Positions 53,929-63,234 of a stretch of 64,000 nt of DNA are shown here, piece after piece (within the stretch, counting starts at the first letter, position 1; the number at the start of each line of letters is the position of its first letter). The DNA is taken from contig NZ_AMWJ02000001.1 of assembly GCF_000319305.2 (NCBI RefSeq), positions 248,001 through 312,000 on the forward strand, given 5' to 3'. Under the pieces are notes generated by a model. That model was not told where the DNA came from and searched no databases. It worked only from the letters and a program-made list of their open reading frames with translations. The stretch is from Pseudomonas bharatica CSV86 (GTDB lineage Bacteria > Pseudomonadota > Gammaproteobacteria > Pseudomonadales > Pseudomonadaceae). Made by a program: the position numbers and the translations under genes.

Positions 53929-54458
53929 ACCACATCGCCCACATCGCCGCCATCGGGCTGCTGTCCACGACCACCGTCTTCGCCCAGACCGCCTCCGCGC
54001 CGCTGATCGTCGTCGAAGACCGCGGCGGCGCCTCCGCGCTGCCGTACTACCGGCCGCTGAATCCCCAGCCGGATCAGGCCGCACCGCCGGCCCCGATGCC
54101 AATCCCTCGCGTGGGCAACGCGGACGACGCCGAAGCCGCCATGCTGCCGGTGCGCTCGACGCAACTGTCGCCGGGCGAGGTGCAGCGCCGCGTCATCCGG
54201 GCGCCGGGCCTGACGGCGCTGTTCCTGATCGGCGACGACGAGCGTTCGCGCGCCTGGCTGCGGCAGCGGCAGACGGCGCTGCGAGAGCTGCAGGCCGCGG
54301 GCCTGGTGGTCAACGTGGAGTCGATGGCCACGCTGACGGCGCTGCGCAGGCTGGCTCCCGGCCTGACTCTCTCGCCGGCCTCCGGCGACGACCTGGCCCA
54401 GCGCCTGGGCCTGCGCCACTACCCGGTGCTCATCACGTCCACCGGCGTCGAGCAGTAG
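53925..54458 (+). CDS. TIGR03765 family ICE protein (PFL_4695 type)
   Basis: The protein has 177 residues with a signal peptide (MNHIAHIAAIGLLSTTTVFA). Family landmarks are LIVVEDRGGASALPYYRPLN, LPVRSTQLSPGEVQRRVIRA PGLTALFLIGDDERSRAWLR and the end LGLRHYPVLITSTGVEQ. Likely periplasmic; the role in conjugation is unknown. It overlaps the transglycosylase by four bases and lies eight bases before traD. Confidence 0.9.
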   Translation: MNHIAHIAAIGLLSTTTVFAQTASAPLIVVEDRGGASALPYYRPLNPQPDQAAPPAPMPIPRVGNADDAEAAMLPVRSTQLSPGEVQRRVIRAPGLTALFLIGDDERSRAWLRQRQTALRELQAAGLVVNVESMATLTALRRLAPGLTLSPASGDDLAQRLGLRHYPVLITSTGVEQ

Positions 54459-54466
54459 GTGCGCAA

Positions 54467-56623
54467 ATGGCCCAACCGCATGCGGTCGAGGTTCTGCTGC
54501 GGCCAGCGGTGGAGCTTTATACCGTGGCGGTCTGCACCGGCGCCGCGATTCTGTGCCTGGTGGCACCGTGGTCGCTCGCGCTGAACCCGCTGCTCGGCCT
54601 GGGCTCGGCGCTGGCTTTCCTGACCTTCGGCGCGATTCGCCTGCGCGATGCCTGGGCGATCCTGCGCTATCGCCGCAACATCCGCCGCCTGCCGCGCTAC
54701 GTGATGACCAGCCGCGACGTGCCGGTGAGTCAGCAACGGCTGTTCGTCGGCCGGGGCTTTCGCTGGGAGCAGCGACACACGCACCGGCTGATGCAGACCT
54801 ACCGGCCGGAGTTCCGCCGCTACGTCGAGCCGACGGCGATCTACCGGGCCGCCCGGCGGCTGGAGGAGCGGCTTGAGTTCGCGCCGTTTCCCGTCTCGAC
54901 GCTGGCGCGCGCGCTGGCCTGGGACAGCCCGCTCAACCCGGCGCGGCCGCTGCCGCCGGTCGGCGGAATGCCGCGCCTGCATGGCATCGAGCCGCACGAG
55001 GGCGACGTCACCCTGCCGCTGGGCGAGCGCGTCGGTCACACCCTGGTGCTGGGCACCACGCGCGTGGGCAAGACGCGGCTGGCCGAGCTGTTCATCACCC
55101 AGGACATCCGCCGCAAGGTCCGCGGCGAGCACGAGGTGGTGATCGTCTTCGACCCCAAGGGCGATGCGGACCTGTTGAAGCGCATGTACGTCGAGGCCAA
55201 GCGCGCCGGACGCGAAGGCGAGTTCTACGTGTTCCATCTGGGCTGGCCGGACATCTCGGCGCGCTACAACGCCGTCGGCCGGTTCGGGCGGATCTCCGAG
55301 GTGGCCACGCGCATCGCCGGACAGCTCTCGGGCGAAGGCAACAGCGCCGCGTTCCGCGAGTTCGCCTGGCGCTTCGTCAACATCATCGCGCGCGCCCTGG
55401 TCGAGCTGGGGCAGCGGCCGGACTACCTGCTGATCCAGCGCCACGTCATCAACATCGACGCGCTGTTCATCGAGTACGCCCAGCACTACTTCGCCAGGAA
55501 CGAGCCGAAGGCCTGGGAGGTCATCGTCCAGCTCGAAGCGAAGCTGAACGACAAGAACATCCCGCGCAACATGATCGGGCGCGAGAAGCGCGTGGTGGCC
55601 CTCGAACAGTACCTGTCCCAGGTGCGCATCTATGACCCGGTGCTCGACGGCCTGCGCAGCGCCGTGCGCTACGACCGGACGTACTTCGACAAGATCGTCG
55701 CTTCGCTGCTGCCGCTGCTGGAGAAGCTCACCACCGGCAAGATCGCGCAACTGCTCGCACCGAACTATTCCGACCTGTCCGACCCGCGGCCGATCTTCGA
55801 CTGGATGCAGGTCATCCGCAAACGCGCGGTGGTCTACGTGGGGCTGGATGCGCTGTCCGACGCCGAAGTCGCGGCGGCGGTGGGCAACTCGATGTTCAGC
55901 GATCTGGTCTCGGTTGCCGGCCACATCTACAAGTTCGGCATCGACGACGGGCTGCCCGGCGCCGCGGTGGGCGCCAAGATTCCGATCAACGTCCACGCCG
56001 ACGAATTCAATGAACTCATGGGCGACGAGTTCATTCCGATGGTCAACAAGGGCGGCGGTGCCGGCGTGCAGGTGACGGCCTACACGCAGACCTTGAGCGA
56101 CATCGAGGCGCGCATCGGCAACCGTGCCAAGGCCGGCCAGGTGGTCGGCAACTTCAACAATCTGTTCATGCTGCGCGTGCGCGAGACCGCCACCGCCGAG
56201 CTGCTGACGCGACAACTGCCCAAGGTCGAGGTGTACGCCACGGCACTGATGAGCGGCGCCACCGACAGCTCCGACCCGCACGGCAATACCGCGTTCACGT
56301 CCAACACCCAGGACCGCATCAGCACGACCAGCGTGCCATTGATCGAGCCGGCGCATGTGGTGGCGCTGCCCAAAGGGCAGTGCTTCGCGCTGATCGAGGG
56401 CGGCAACCTCTGGAAAGTCCGCATGCCGCTGCCGGCACCCGATCCCGACGAAGCCATGCCGAAGGATCTGCAGGAGCTGGCCGGCTACATGCGGCAGCAC
56501 TACGTCGAGGCAGGAGACTGGTGGGAGAGCCAAGGCATCCCCGGCCTGCAGGACAAGGCGCTGCCCGACGACCTGCTGGACGACTTCAAGCAGATGGCCG
56601 CGGCCGAAGAGGCCGAAGCATGA
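54467..56623 (+). CDS. traD: Conjugative coupling protein TraD (SXT/TOL-type)
   Basis: The protein has 718 residues. Two N-terminal membrane segments (LYTVAVCTGAAILCLVAPWS; LLGLGSALAFLTFGAIRL) are followed by a RecA-like ATPase. The Walker A is LVLGTTRVGKTRLAELF (about 193-209), EVVIVFDPKGDADLLKRMYV follows, and Walker B lies in PINVHADEFNELMGDEFI. It is a hexameric inner-membrane motor that brings the relaxase-DNA complex to the type IV secretion channel. Full length for the ICE family. The following gene starts within its last codon (ATGA). Confidence 0.93.
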   Translation: MAQPHAVEVLLRPAVELYTVAVCTGAAILCLVAPWSLALNPLLGLGSALAFLTFGAIRLRDAWAILRYRRNIRRLPRYVMTSRDVPVSQQRLFVGRGFRWEQRHTHRLMQTYRPEFRRYVEPTAIYRAARRLEERLEFAPFPVSTLARALAWDSPLNPARPLPPVGGMPRLHGIEPHEGDVTLPLGERVGHTLVLGTTRVGKTRLAELFITQDIRRKVRGEHEVVIVFDPKGDADLLKRMYVEAKRAGREGEFYVFHLGWPDISARYNAVGRFGRISEVATRIAGQLSGEGNSAAFREFAWRFVNIIARALVELGQRPDYLLIQRHVINIDALFIEYAQHYFARNEPKAWEVIVQLEAKLNDKNIPRNMIGREKRVVALEQYLSQVRIYDPVLDGLRSAVRYDRTYFDKIVASLLPLLEKLTTGKIAQLLAPNYSDLSDPRPIFDWMQVIRKRAVVYVGLDALSDAEVAAAVGNSMFSDLVSVAGHIYKFGIDDGLPGAAVGAKIPINVHADEFNELMGDEFIPMVNKGGGAGVQVTAYTQTLSDIEARIGNRAKAGQVVGNFNNLFMLRVRETATAELLTRQLPKVEVYATALMSGATDSSDPHGNTAFTSNTQDRISTTSVPLIEPAHVVALPKGQCFALIEGGNLWKVRMPLPAPDPDEAMPKDLQELAGYMRQHYVEAGDWWESQGIPGLQDKALPDDLLDDFKQMAAAEEAEA

Positions 56624-57369
56624 GCGATCCGGCCGTCGCGGCCCAGCGCCAGCAGCAAAGACAGCAAGGCCTGATCGCCGGCCTGGTCACGCTGCCGTTC
56701 CGCTTCTTCGGCGTGCTGTGCGGCGCGCTGCTGCTGTGCATCCTGATCGAGTGCGTCGGCATGCACTTCTTCTGGCCCGATCAGGGCTGGCGCCACGCGC
56801 AGGGCATGCTGCACTACGAGCTGGATCAGCTCTCCACGCATTTCACGCGCAGCGCGCTGGTGCAGGAGCCGGGGCGCACCGCGCACCGGCTGGTCGAGCA
56901 GGGCTACGACTGGCTGTTCGTGAAAAGCGGCCTGCTGGACTGGATACGCGATGCCTCGGCGCAGGCCAGCGCCGGCAGCCATCGCCCGACCAAGGATTTC
57001 CGCTACTACATCGGCTTGGCCTACGTGAACGTGGAGAGCTACCTGATCGCGGCGGCCTACACGACGCTGGTCTTCCTCGTGCGGCTGCTGGTGCTGTGCC
57101 TGACCCTGCCGCTGTTCCTGATGGCCGCCTTCGTCGGGCTGGTGGACGGGCTGGTGCGCCGGGACATCCGCCGCTTCGGCGCGGGACGCGAGTCGGGGTT
57201 CATCTATCACCGCGCCAGGGCCAGCCTGATCCCGCTGGCCGTGCTGCCGTGGGTGACTTACCTGGCACTGCCGGTCAGCGTGAACCCGCTGCTGATCCTG
57301 CTGCCCAGCGCTGCACTGCTGGGGGTGGCGGTGTGCATTGCGGCGGCGACATTCAAGAAGTACCTGTAG
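56620..57369 (+). CDS. TIGR03747 family ICE membrane protein
   Basis: The protein has 249 residues with about four membrane segments (GLIAGLVTLPFRFFGVLCGA; AAYTTLVFLVRLLVLCLTLP; ASLIPLAVLPWVTYLALPVS; LLILLPSAALLGVAVCIAAA). GLVDGLVRRDIRRFGAGRES GFIYHR is the family signature. It is an inner-membrane partner of TraD in ICEs of this class. It is the last conserved conjugation gene before the cargo. Confidence 0.9.
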   Translation: MSDPAVAAQRQQQRQQGLIAGLVTLPFRFFGVLCGALLLCILIECVGMHFFWPDQGWRHAQGMLHYELDQLSTHFTRSALVQEPGRTAHRLVEQGYDWLFVKSGLLDWIRDASAQASAGSHRPTKDFRYYIGLAYVNVESYLIAAAYTTLVFLVRLLVLCLTLPLFLMAAFVGLVDGLVRRDIRRFGAGRESGFIYHRARASLIPLAVLPWVTYLALPVSVNPLLILLPSAALLGVAVCIAAATFKKYL

Positions 57370-57457
57370 CTGCAGCCCTGCGCCAGGTCAGATGAACGAT
57401 GCCATCGTTTCGGTTCTCTTCGTCAAGTACGTCAGCATTGACGTGAACGAATACGTT

Positions 57458-60085
57458 TCAAGCAATCTTCTTCTGCCTGTCTCGCAGAGACGCGGCCCAG
57501 TCCTTTAAAGCCTGGATGTCCTGAAAGAGATCAGTGGGTGGTGGCGGCGCGGCATTCCTGCCGCTGGATGGATCGTGTGCGTCAACAATGTCGCAGCACT
57601 TCTTGAATCCGGCAGCGAAAGCATCGCAGTCAGCCTCGGTGAGCGCACTGACCTTCTTCAGGTCCTTGGCGTTGATGTAGTCCCTGTGGCGTTGAATAAC
57701 GCGGACGAAAGCGATGTCCTCCAGGCCGCGCTCCCATGTGGCGCGCAGCGAGTTGTAGAGCTTTGCCACCTCGACCGCGTACTCGTCTTCCTGGTTGTTG
57801 TCATGCAGCAGCTTTGCCGCACGTGCCGCCTTCTCCAGCTTGTCGATGCGATCTTCGACGCTCTGGGCCTTCCAGGGCAGGCCGTCGGCCACCATACCGG
57901 CTCCCGCGGCGCCACGACTGAGCGTCGTGAGCCGCACTGCCCGCCCGGTCTTCGTCGCGTGGTCATTCAAATCGTTCACGAACACCAGATCATGCGTGAA
58001 GACGATGACCTGACGGTTCTCCGCTTCTTCCACGAGACGCTTGGCCACCTGCCCACGCCAGCGATGGTCCAACGAGGACACCGGGTCATCGAAGACGAGA
58101 GCAGAGCGATGCATCGCGGTGGCAAGCTCGGTCATGAAGGCGGCCAGCGCCACGCAGGTCTTTTCCCCTTCGCTCAGGATTTCGTGGACCTTGGCATCCG
58201 GCTTGGCGAAGAGGCGCACCTGATACTGCGGTGAGCCGTACTTGCCGCCGGAGCGCACGATTTCGACGCGAACCTTCGAGGCCGCAAGCCTGACAATCTC
58301 TTCCTGAAATCTGTCGCGCAGCCGAGGCGTAATCACGGTGTCGGCAATGTCATTGCCCATCTTGGTGATGGTGTTCGTCGCCGTGTCGCCCGCACACTCG
58401 GTCAGAAACCGGATGGTCTTCAGCCGCAGGATTTCGTCAGTGACGACCGGCAGCATGCCGGCGAGCAGCGCCCGGTCGCTCAACTCGGTGAAATCGGCTT
58501 CGAGCTTCTTGCGTTCATCCGCGTCAGCGGACTTGCGCAGCTCGGCGGCGTAATTGCGGATCGTGGTCTGAAGCTGGTCGAGATCAGGCAGCGGCGACAT
58601 TGGAACGGGCGGAAGCTGTACCTCGCCGTTTCCGCCCAGGGCTTTGAGCAGAACGTGGCGCCGCAGCCGGGCTGCGGCGATGAAGCGGCGTGTCTGCTGC
58701 TGCAGCACCTCATTCTGGAGGCCCAGCTCGTCAAGACTGGCCTTTACCGCCCGCGTGCCGATTGCCGCGGCAGCTATGGTCTGACGTGCGGTCTGAGCTG
58801 CCTTCTCTGCCTCGCGTGCCAGCTGTTCCGTGTCCTTCTGGATGAAGTCCTCGAAACGCACCATCCGTGCACGTGCCTCAGCTTCCAATGGCTGCTGGCA
58901 AAGCATGCAATGCGCGTCTTCGGCCGACGGCGGAAACGGCTGTCCGGGGTATGCGATCTCCGTCGAGTAGCGTCGAGCGGAATCCCAAAGCGCCCGCCAT
59001 GTCTCGCCGCCGACGCCGGCAAGGGGTTCGCCCGTGAAGGCCTTCTCCGCGGCAAGACGTGCGGCGTCCCGTTTCGACCGTGCGTCCCTGGCGAGGGCAG
59101 CGGCCGCCAGCAGTTCCTCATCGGTGGTTCTGGCTGCAACGCTGTTCACCGCGGTAATCAGCCGCATGACGTTGTCGGCTTTGACGGTCTGTTCCGCCGC
59201 GGCCTTAGTCGGATTCTTCGACAGGTCTGCCCGCAGACGCTCAAGACGGGCGCTTTCGTCTGCCGAGAGCGCCGCCAGGGCTTCGATCTTCTTTGTTTCA
59301 GTATTGGCGTTCAGCGCGGCAAGCGCCTTCCCCACGGCCGTGGTGGCCTTCCAGGTCGGCGCCGCAAAGATCGGATTGCGGGCCTTCTCAAGCTGCTTCT
59401 GCTCAGCCGCGAGGGCATCCTTCACCGCCTGGCAGGCTGCAGCAAGCTCATCCGGTACGTCCAGGCCAAAGGGGCGGAATGCGACTTCGTTCTTCTCGCG
59501 GATATGCACTGAGGCGCAGTCGCTATCGAACACGCTCACTGCAGACAGCGTTGCATGCGGATTTGCGCCGTTCTGCCACTGTTCGACCGGCTGCGGGACA
59601 CCGCCGACCCCATACGCGATGTTTGCGCCGACGCGCTTCGGGGGCTGATCGGCATACACATTGGGTTCGATCTTTCCGGCATGCCTTGCACGACATGCGC
59701 GCTTGAGGATGCGTGCATAGCCGGACTTGCCCGCACCGTTGTCGCCGTAGATGATCGTGATTCCATTCGGCTCGAAGCCGAGGGTCTGGCCGGCGGCAAG
59801 GTTGTTCACGCCGGTCACGTCGGCGATCGACAGAAGCGATACCGCGGCGGTCTGACCGGGGTTGGCCGGAAGGTGGGCCTTCTCCAGCGGTACCGCTTTC
59901 AGCGCGCCTACGGGGGCACCTTTGCCTTGTTTGCAAAGGTCCACGAGTTCGCCGATATCGGCGTCCGTCAGACGGCCGTTTGCGATGATGCGGCGCAGGG
60001 CGTCACGCTGCCAGAGTGGACGATCCTTTGACCAGTCCAGAATCGTCTCCAGGACGGTCTTCTGCTGTGCGGCGGGCTTCTGCAT
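57458..60085 (-). CDS. Zinc-hook SMC/Rad50-like AAA ATPase (RloC/AAA_13 type), probable defence gene
   Basis: The start chosen is the ATG at 60085 after GGAGGAAC, giving 875 residues. Walker A is IIYGDNGAGKSGYARILKRA (about 112-131). The middle is coiled-coil rich with a zinc-hook CMLCQQP (Cys393, Cys396). The ABC signature is ILSEGEKTC (about 636-644) and Walker B with D-loop is SALVFDDPVSSLDH (about 661-674), followed by the H-loop VIVFTHDL. The C-terminus (TWERGLEDIAFVRVIQRHRD) resembles the tail of defence ATPases, where a nuclease may reside; no catalytic site is certain. It follows AIPR on the same strand by 111 bases. Confidence 0.82.
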   Translation of the reverse strand: MQKPAAQQKTVLETILDWSKDRPLWQRDALRRIIANGRLTDADIGELVDLCKQGKGAPVGALKAVPLEKAHLPANPGQTAAVSLLSIADVTGVNNLAAGQTLGFEPNGITIIYGDNGAGKSGYARILKRACRARHAGKIEPNVYADQPPKRVGANIAYGVGGVPQPVEQWQNGANPHATLSAVSVFDSDCASVHIREKNEVAFRPFGLDVPDELAAACQAVKDALAAEQKQLEKARNPIFAAPTWKATTAVGKALAALNANTETKKIEALAALSADESARLERLRADLSKNPTKAAAEQTVKADNVMRLITAVNSVAARTTDEELLAAAALARDARSKRDAARLAAEKAFTGEPLAGVGGETWRALWDSARRYSTEIAYPGQPFPPSAEDAHCMLCQQPLEAEARARMVRFEDFIQKDTEQLAREAEKAAQTARQTIAAAAIGTRAVKASLDELGLQNEVLQQQTRRFIAAARLRRHVLLKALGGNGEVQLPPVPMSPLPDLDQLQTTIRNYAAELRKSADADERKKLEADFTELSDRALLAGMLPVVTDEILRLKTIRFLTECAGDTATNTITKMGNDIADTVITPRLRDRFQEEIVRLAASKVRVEIVRSGGKYGSPQYQVRLFAKPDAKVHEILSEGEKTCVALAAFMTELATAMHRSALVFDDPVSSLDHRWRGQVAKRLVEEAENRQVIVFTHDLVFVNDLNDHATKTGRAVRLTTLSRGAAGAGMVADGLPWKAQSVEDRIDKLEKAARAAKLLHDNNQEDEYAVEVAKLYNSLRATWERGLEDIAFVRVIQRHRDYINAKDLKKVSALTEADCDAFAAGFKKCCDIVDAHDPSSGRNAAPPPPTDLFQDIQALKDWAASLRDRQKKIA

Positions 60086-60196
60086 TTCTTGTTCCTCCGT
60101 CGCGCTCCAGGATGATGGCAAAGCGCCGCTCGGTGTCCGAGTCGAACTTCTCGGCGGGGAGCTCAAGAAGTTCTTGTGACCACCAACCTGCGGCGT

Positions 60197-62269
60197 TCAG
60201 GATTCGCTCGCAACCACGCCTTCGAGACGCCCTTTCTCCAGAATATCCAGCAACACCACACTCTGCTTTTCTGTCGGGAGCTTGGTGGGAATCTGCATGG
60301 CAACTCTGAGCACGCCGTCTTCCTTCGGCGTGAGCAGATCTTTCTCAAGCAGCGACTGATGGATGCGAACCCATTCCGCAGCGGGAACAGCCAGCACTTT
60401 TCGTTGCGCCTCGATGCCGTTGTCGATCCTCTGCGTCTGCTTCGCTGTCTTCACAATCGCTGCCTGATCATCCTGCGGAACAAGTCGATCGTAGAACTCG
60501 GGCGGGAGGAGATTGGCAATCGCTTCGCTACGAGCCTGTATCCTTGTCCAGCACGCTTCCTTCTTGCACCACTCGGAAATGTTGGAAATGCCTTGTGGCG
60601 GTCTGATGATGTCGTCATTCACGACCCCCGACACGACAGCGATGGCACTTTCGAGCACCGGATCGACCTTCTGTGCATTCCAGATGCCCAGAAAGTCGAT
60701 GCTCTCCTTCCTGCGCTTCGTGATGTCGCCGAGTATCGCCAGCGTGTAGGCCACGATGTTTGCTCGGTACCCGCCGTTGTACCAAGGCTGTGCGGAAACA
60801 ATGCGCTCCGTGGCGCGGAAGATCAGCCCGCGCGCGACAGCCCTCTTGAAATAGAACTCATTGAACGCGTCGGATGATTTCTCCCACTCGCTGCCGATTC
60901 GGGCGGCGTAGCGCGCAAAGTTCTTCTGGGAGCCAAGATTCACCCACCTGGGGTGGTCATCCCAGACATTCTCGAACTTCGCAAGGTCCGTCTTCGTGAA
61001 CATCTGTGGCTTGGGATGCTCCGCCTTGAAGCGACGCTGCTCCGCAGGTGTGAGCTTCGACTGTGCATCGGCATACTGGCCGCGTGCGCGCTCATAGAAC
61101 CACCGCGTCTCGCGCGGGGCGCCCTTCTGCGCCGGCGCCCAGATCCGCCGGGAAAACCCTTCCATCCGCACATGGAACGGGTGGTTCGAGAAGAAGTCGG
61201 CGGCATTCACCCGATTCTGGGTGTTCGCGTACTCCGATATCCTTGGAGCGACCGTTTCGCTCTGTTGGCTGTCGATGACGGACAGCTTCAACTGGACGAA
61301 TATCTGGGAAAGATCTGCCTTGTCCCGCTTCCGTGTATGGAACAGCGATGCTGTGGTCTGGCCCCCATTGACGATCTGAAGGTCGACAACCCTTGTGATC
61401 GCCAGACCGAAATCCGTCGTCGCGGTCTCGACACTCTGCGCAGTGGCCGTGATCCCGTTGTTGTAAGCAAAGAACATTCCCGGCTCGTTCAGGATCGTTG
61501 CCCTTATTCCCTGGTTCACATTACCGCGGGCCTGCAGGAATGTTCGGACGTTCTGCTCAAGCAAACGCGCTCCGAATCTCTCGTACAGGGTCGCCAGCAC
61601 CTCGGCAGGCATGACCATGAGATAGGATTGATAGGCATCGGTCCCCAGGTGTGCGGGAAGGCAGGCGATACCCTTGCCGAACATCTGCTCGAAGTCGAGG
61701 TCGAGTGGCTCCTTGTGGCTGCGGGAGCTTCGCTGACGATGAAGTCGTGAGATGTCCCAGATGTGGTGAGCAGCCGGAACTCCTGCCACTTCCGTATCGG
61801 GAAGGGCCTGAATCTTCTCGCTGAGCGTGCGCTCGGAGAAGAGAACCAGGTTGACCTGCCGAATGGCGTCCTTGCGATCCGCAATCTGCCTGGCAAGGCC
61901 GTACTCCGGCGATGTGACCTCCAGTTCGCCGGCCAGGCCCTTGTTGGCACTGGCCTCGAAGAAGTTGGCAACACGCTTGAATGCCGCGGCCACTTCCGTT
62001 CTGGTGAGCGATGCCAGCTCGTTTCGGGAGTCGAAGTCCGCGATGAAGAGGTCCAGAACTCCTTCGTCATTGAACCAGTAGCCGTCCACGCGCATGCCAC
62101 GCTGCGCCCGGAAATGGCAGAGTTCGAAACCTTCCGTGAAGCCTGTCTCGACAAGGTCGTTCGCGATGGCCTCCATGAATTCGGAGAGCTGGAAGCTGCC
62201 ATTGGCTTCGGCGCCCGCCAACAGTTCCTGTCGGAAGTCGTGGAAGAACTCTTCGTCGGTCTGCTCCAT
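60197..62269 (-). CDS. AIPR (abortive infection phage resistance) family protein
   Basis: The ATG at 62269 is preferred, behind GGGGAGG, giving 690 residues. The N-terminal domain (about 1-190) has RVDGYWFNDEGVLDLFIADF, which looks like a PD-(D/E)XK-like nuclease core (D-G...D-x-F). The AIPR core contains FFAYNNGITATAQSVETATT, VVDLQIVNGGQTTASLFHTR and ISEYANTQNRVNAADFFSNH. The ATG overlaps the stop of the PD-(D/E)XK gene (TGATG), so they are coupled. AIPR proteins occur in MutL/Z1-type (Mza) defence operons, where they are thought to mediate the abortive or nucleolytic step. Confidence 0.9.
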   Translation of the reverse strand: MEQTDEEFFHDFRQELLAGAEANGSFQLSEFMEAIANDLVETGFTEGFELCHFRAQRGMRVDGYWFNDEGVLDLFIADFDSRNELASLTRTEVAAAFKRVANFFEASANKGLAGELEVTSPEYGLARQIADRKDAIRQVNLVLFSERTLSEKIQALPDTEVAGVPAAHHIWDISRLHRQRSSRSHKEPLDLDFEQMFGKGIACLPAHLGTDAYQSYLMVMPAEVLATLYERFGARLLEQNVRTFLQARGNVNQGIRATILNEPGMFFAYNNGITATAQSVETATTDFGLAITRVVDLQIVNGGQTTASLFHTRKRDKADLSQIFVQLKLSVIDSQQSETVAPRISEYANTQNRVNAADFFSNHPFHVRMEGFSRRIWAPAQKGAPRETRWFYERARGQYADAQSKLTPAEQRRFKAEHPKPQMFTKTDLAKFENVWDDHPRWVNLGSQKNFARYAARIGSEWEKSSDAFNEFYFKRAVARGLIFRATERIVSAQPWYNGGYRANIVAYTLAILGDITKRRKESIDFLGIWNAQKVDPVLESAIAVVSGVVNDDIIRPPQGISNISEWCKKEACWTRIQARSEAIANLLPPEFYDRLVPQDDQAAIVKTAKQTQRIDNGIEAQRKVLAVPAAEWVRIHQSLLEKDLLTPKEDGVLRVAMQIPTKLPTEKQSVVLLDILEKGRLEGVVASES

Positions 62270-63234
62270 CAATCCTCCCCGAAGATGGCTGCTTCGTCAC
62301 ACTCGTAGGGAGCAATCGTTTCCAGCCTGATGTCGTAGGCCACGTTAGCAATCCCTGTCGGCAGTTGCGACCGCATGAGACGCGGAAAACCGTCACCGAC
62401 ACGATAGCTGCGCACGTCGCTGACGACAAAGCGAGGCTCATCGTAGTCAGGGAGCGGGGCATAGCCGTGCGCAACCAGCTTCCTGTCAAAGGCCTCGACG
62501 GCGTCCGCCTCGCCGAGACGCGCCTGGACTGCAGCGACGATCTCGTTGAGCGATCGGGCTCCTGCCGCGTCGGCCAAGCTGCTCAGCCGGTACACGCGCA
62601 GGAACAGCGCATCGTTCAGGGATTCAAGCTGGTCTTCTGACGAAATGCGGATGCTGCTCCGCTCTGCCCCCGAGAGCGATTTGACCTCGACGGCTGTGTT
62701 GCCGAATATGAAATCCTGATGTGATCGTTCCGGACCGAGCCAGGCTTCGACGGCGGCACTGCTCGACATCTGCCGATCGATCAGTTCCGTCAGGAAGACG
62801 ATTTCGGCGAAGAGACCGCGCACTTCCTCGATGGACAGGTGCTGACTCCGGCCTGACAGGAAGGTCTTCCAACGGCGGATGTGTGCCAGAGAGACCGCGA
62901 GAGAACTCGCCGAGTCGGTGGCGTGCTCCAGCGAGGATGCAAGGGTGCGGCACAGTCCTTCGAAGAGATCGCGATCGACCTGCCTTTCAAGGGCGAGGAC
63001 CAAGTGCTGCTGCCCCTGATCTCCGGCACGAAGATCGACATCGATGCCGTTCACCGTGACCGCGTTCTTCCGGTACTGGGCTGCGTGGTCGCCCTGAAGC
63101 TCCACGATGAACAGGCAGGCGCCACCGGCATCGCGTCCCCAGAAACAGGGCACGGCCGTTCCCACCGCAACCTGGCGGACATTGAAGTCCGCTCCCGGAA
63201 CGGCGATGTCATCCCACGGAGAGGACTCAGGCAT
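62269..63234 (-). CDS. PD-(D/E)XK motif protein (DUF4420)
   Basis: Starting at the ATG at 63234 (about nine bases after GAGGAGG) it has 321 residues; an in-frame ATG at 63243 sits directly on that Shine-Dalgarno. Nuclease motifs, numbered from the upstream ATG, are Glu147 in GLFAEIVFL, Asp177 in RSHQDFIFG and Glu186-x-Lys188 in NTAVEVKSL. The family is the restriction-endonuclease-like partner of Z1 helicases. It overlaps the Z1 gene end and the AIPR start, so the three form one translational unit. It probably cuts invading DNA. Confidence 0.88.
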   Translation of the reverse strand: MPESSPWDDIAVPGADFNVRQVAVGTAVPCFWGRDAGGACLFIVELQGDHAAQYRKNAVTVNGIDVDLRAGDQGQQHLVLALERQVDRDLFEGLCRTLASSLEHATDSASSLAVSLAHIRRWKTFLSGRSQHLSIEEVRGLFAEIVFLTELIDRQMSSSAAVEAWLGPERSHQDFIFGNTAVEVKSLSGAERSSIRISSEDQLESLNDALFLRVYRLSSLADAAGARSLNEIVAAVQARLGEADAVEAFDRKLVAHGYAPLPDYDEPRFVVSDVRSYRVGDGFPRLMRSQLPTGIANVAYDIRLETIAPYECDEAAIFGED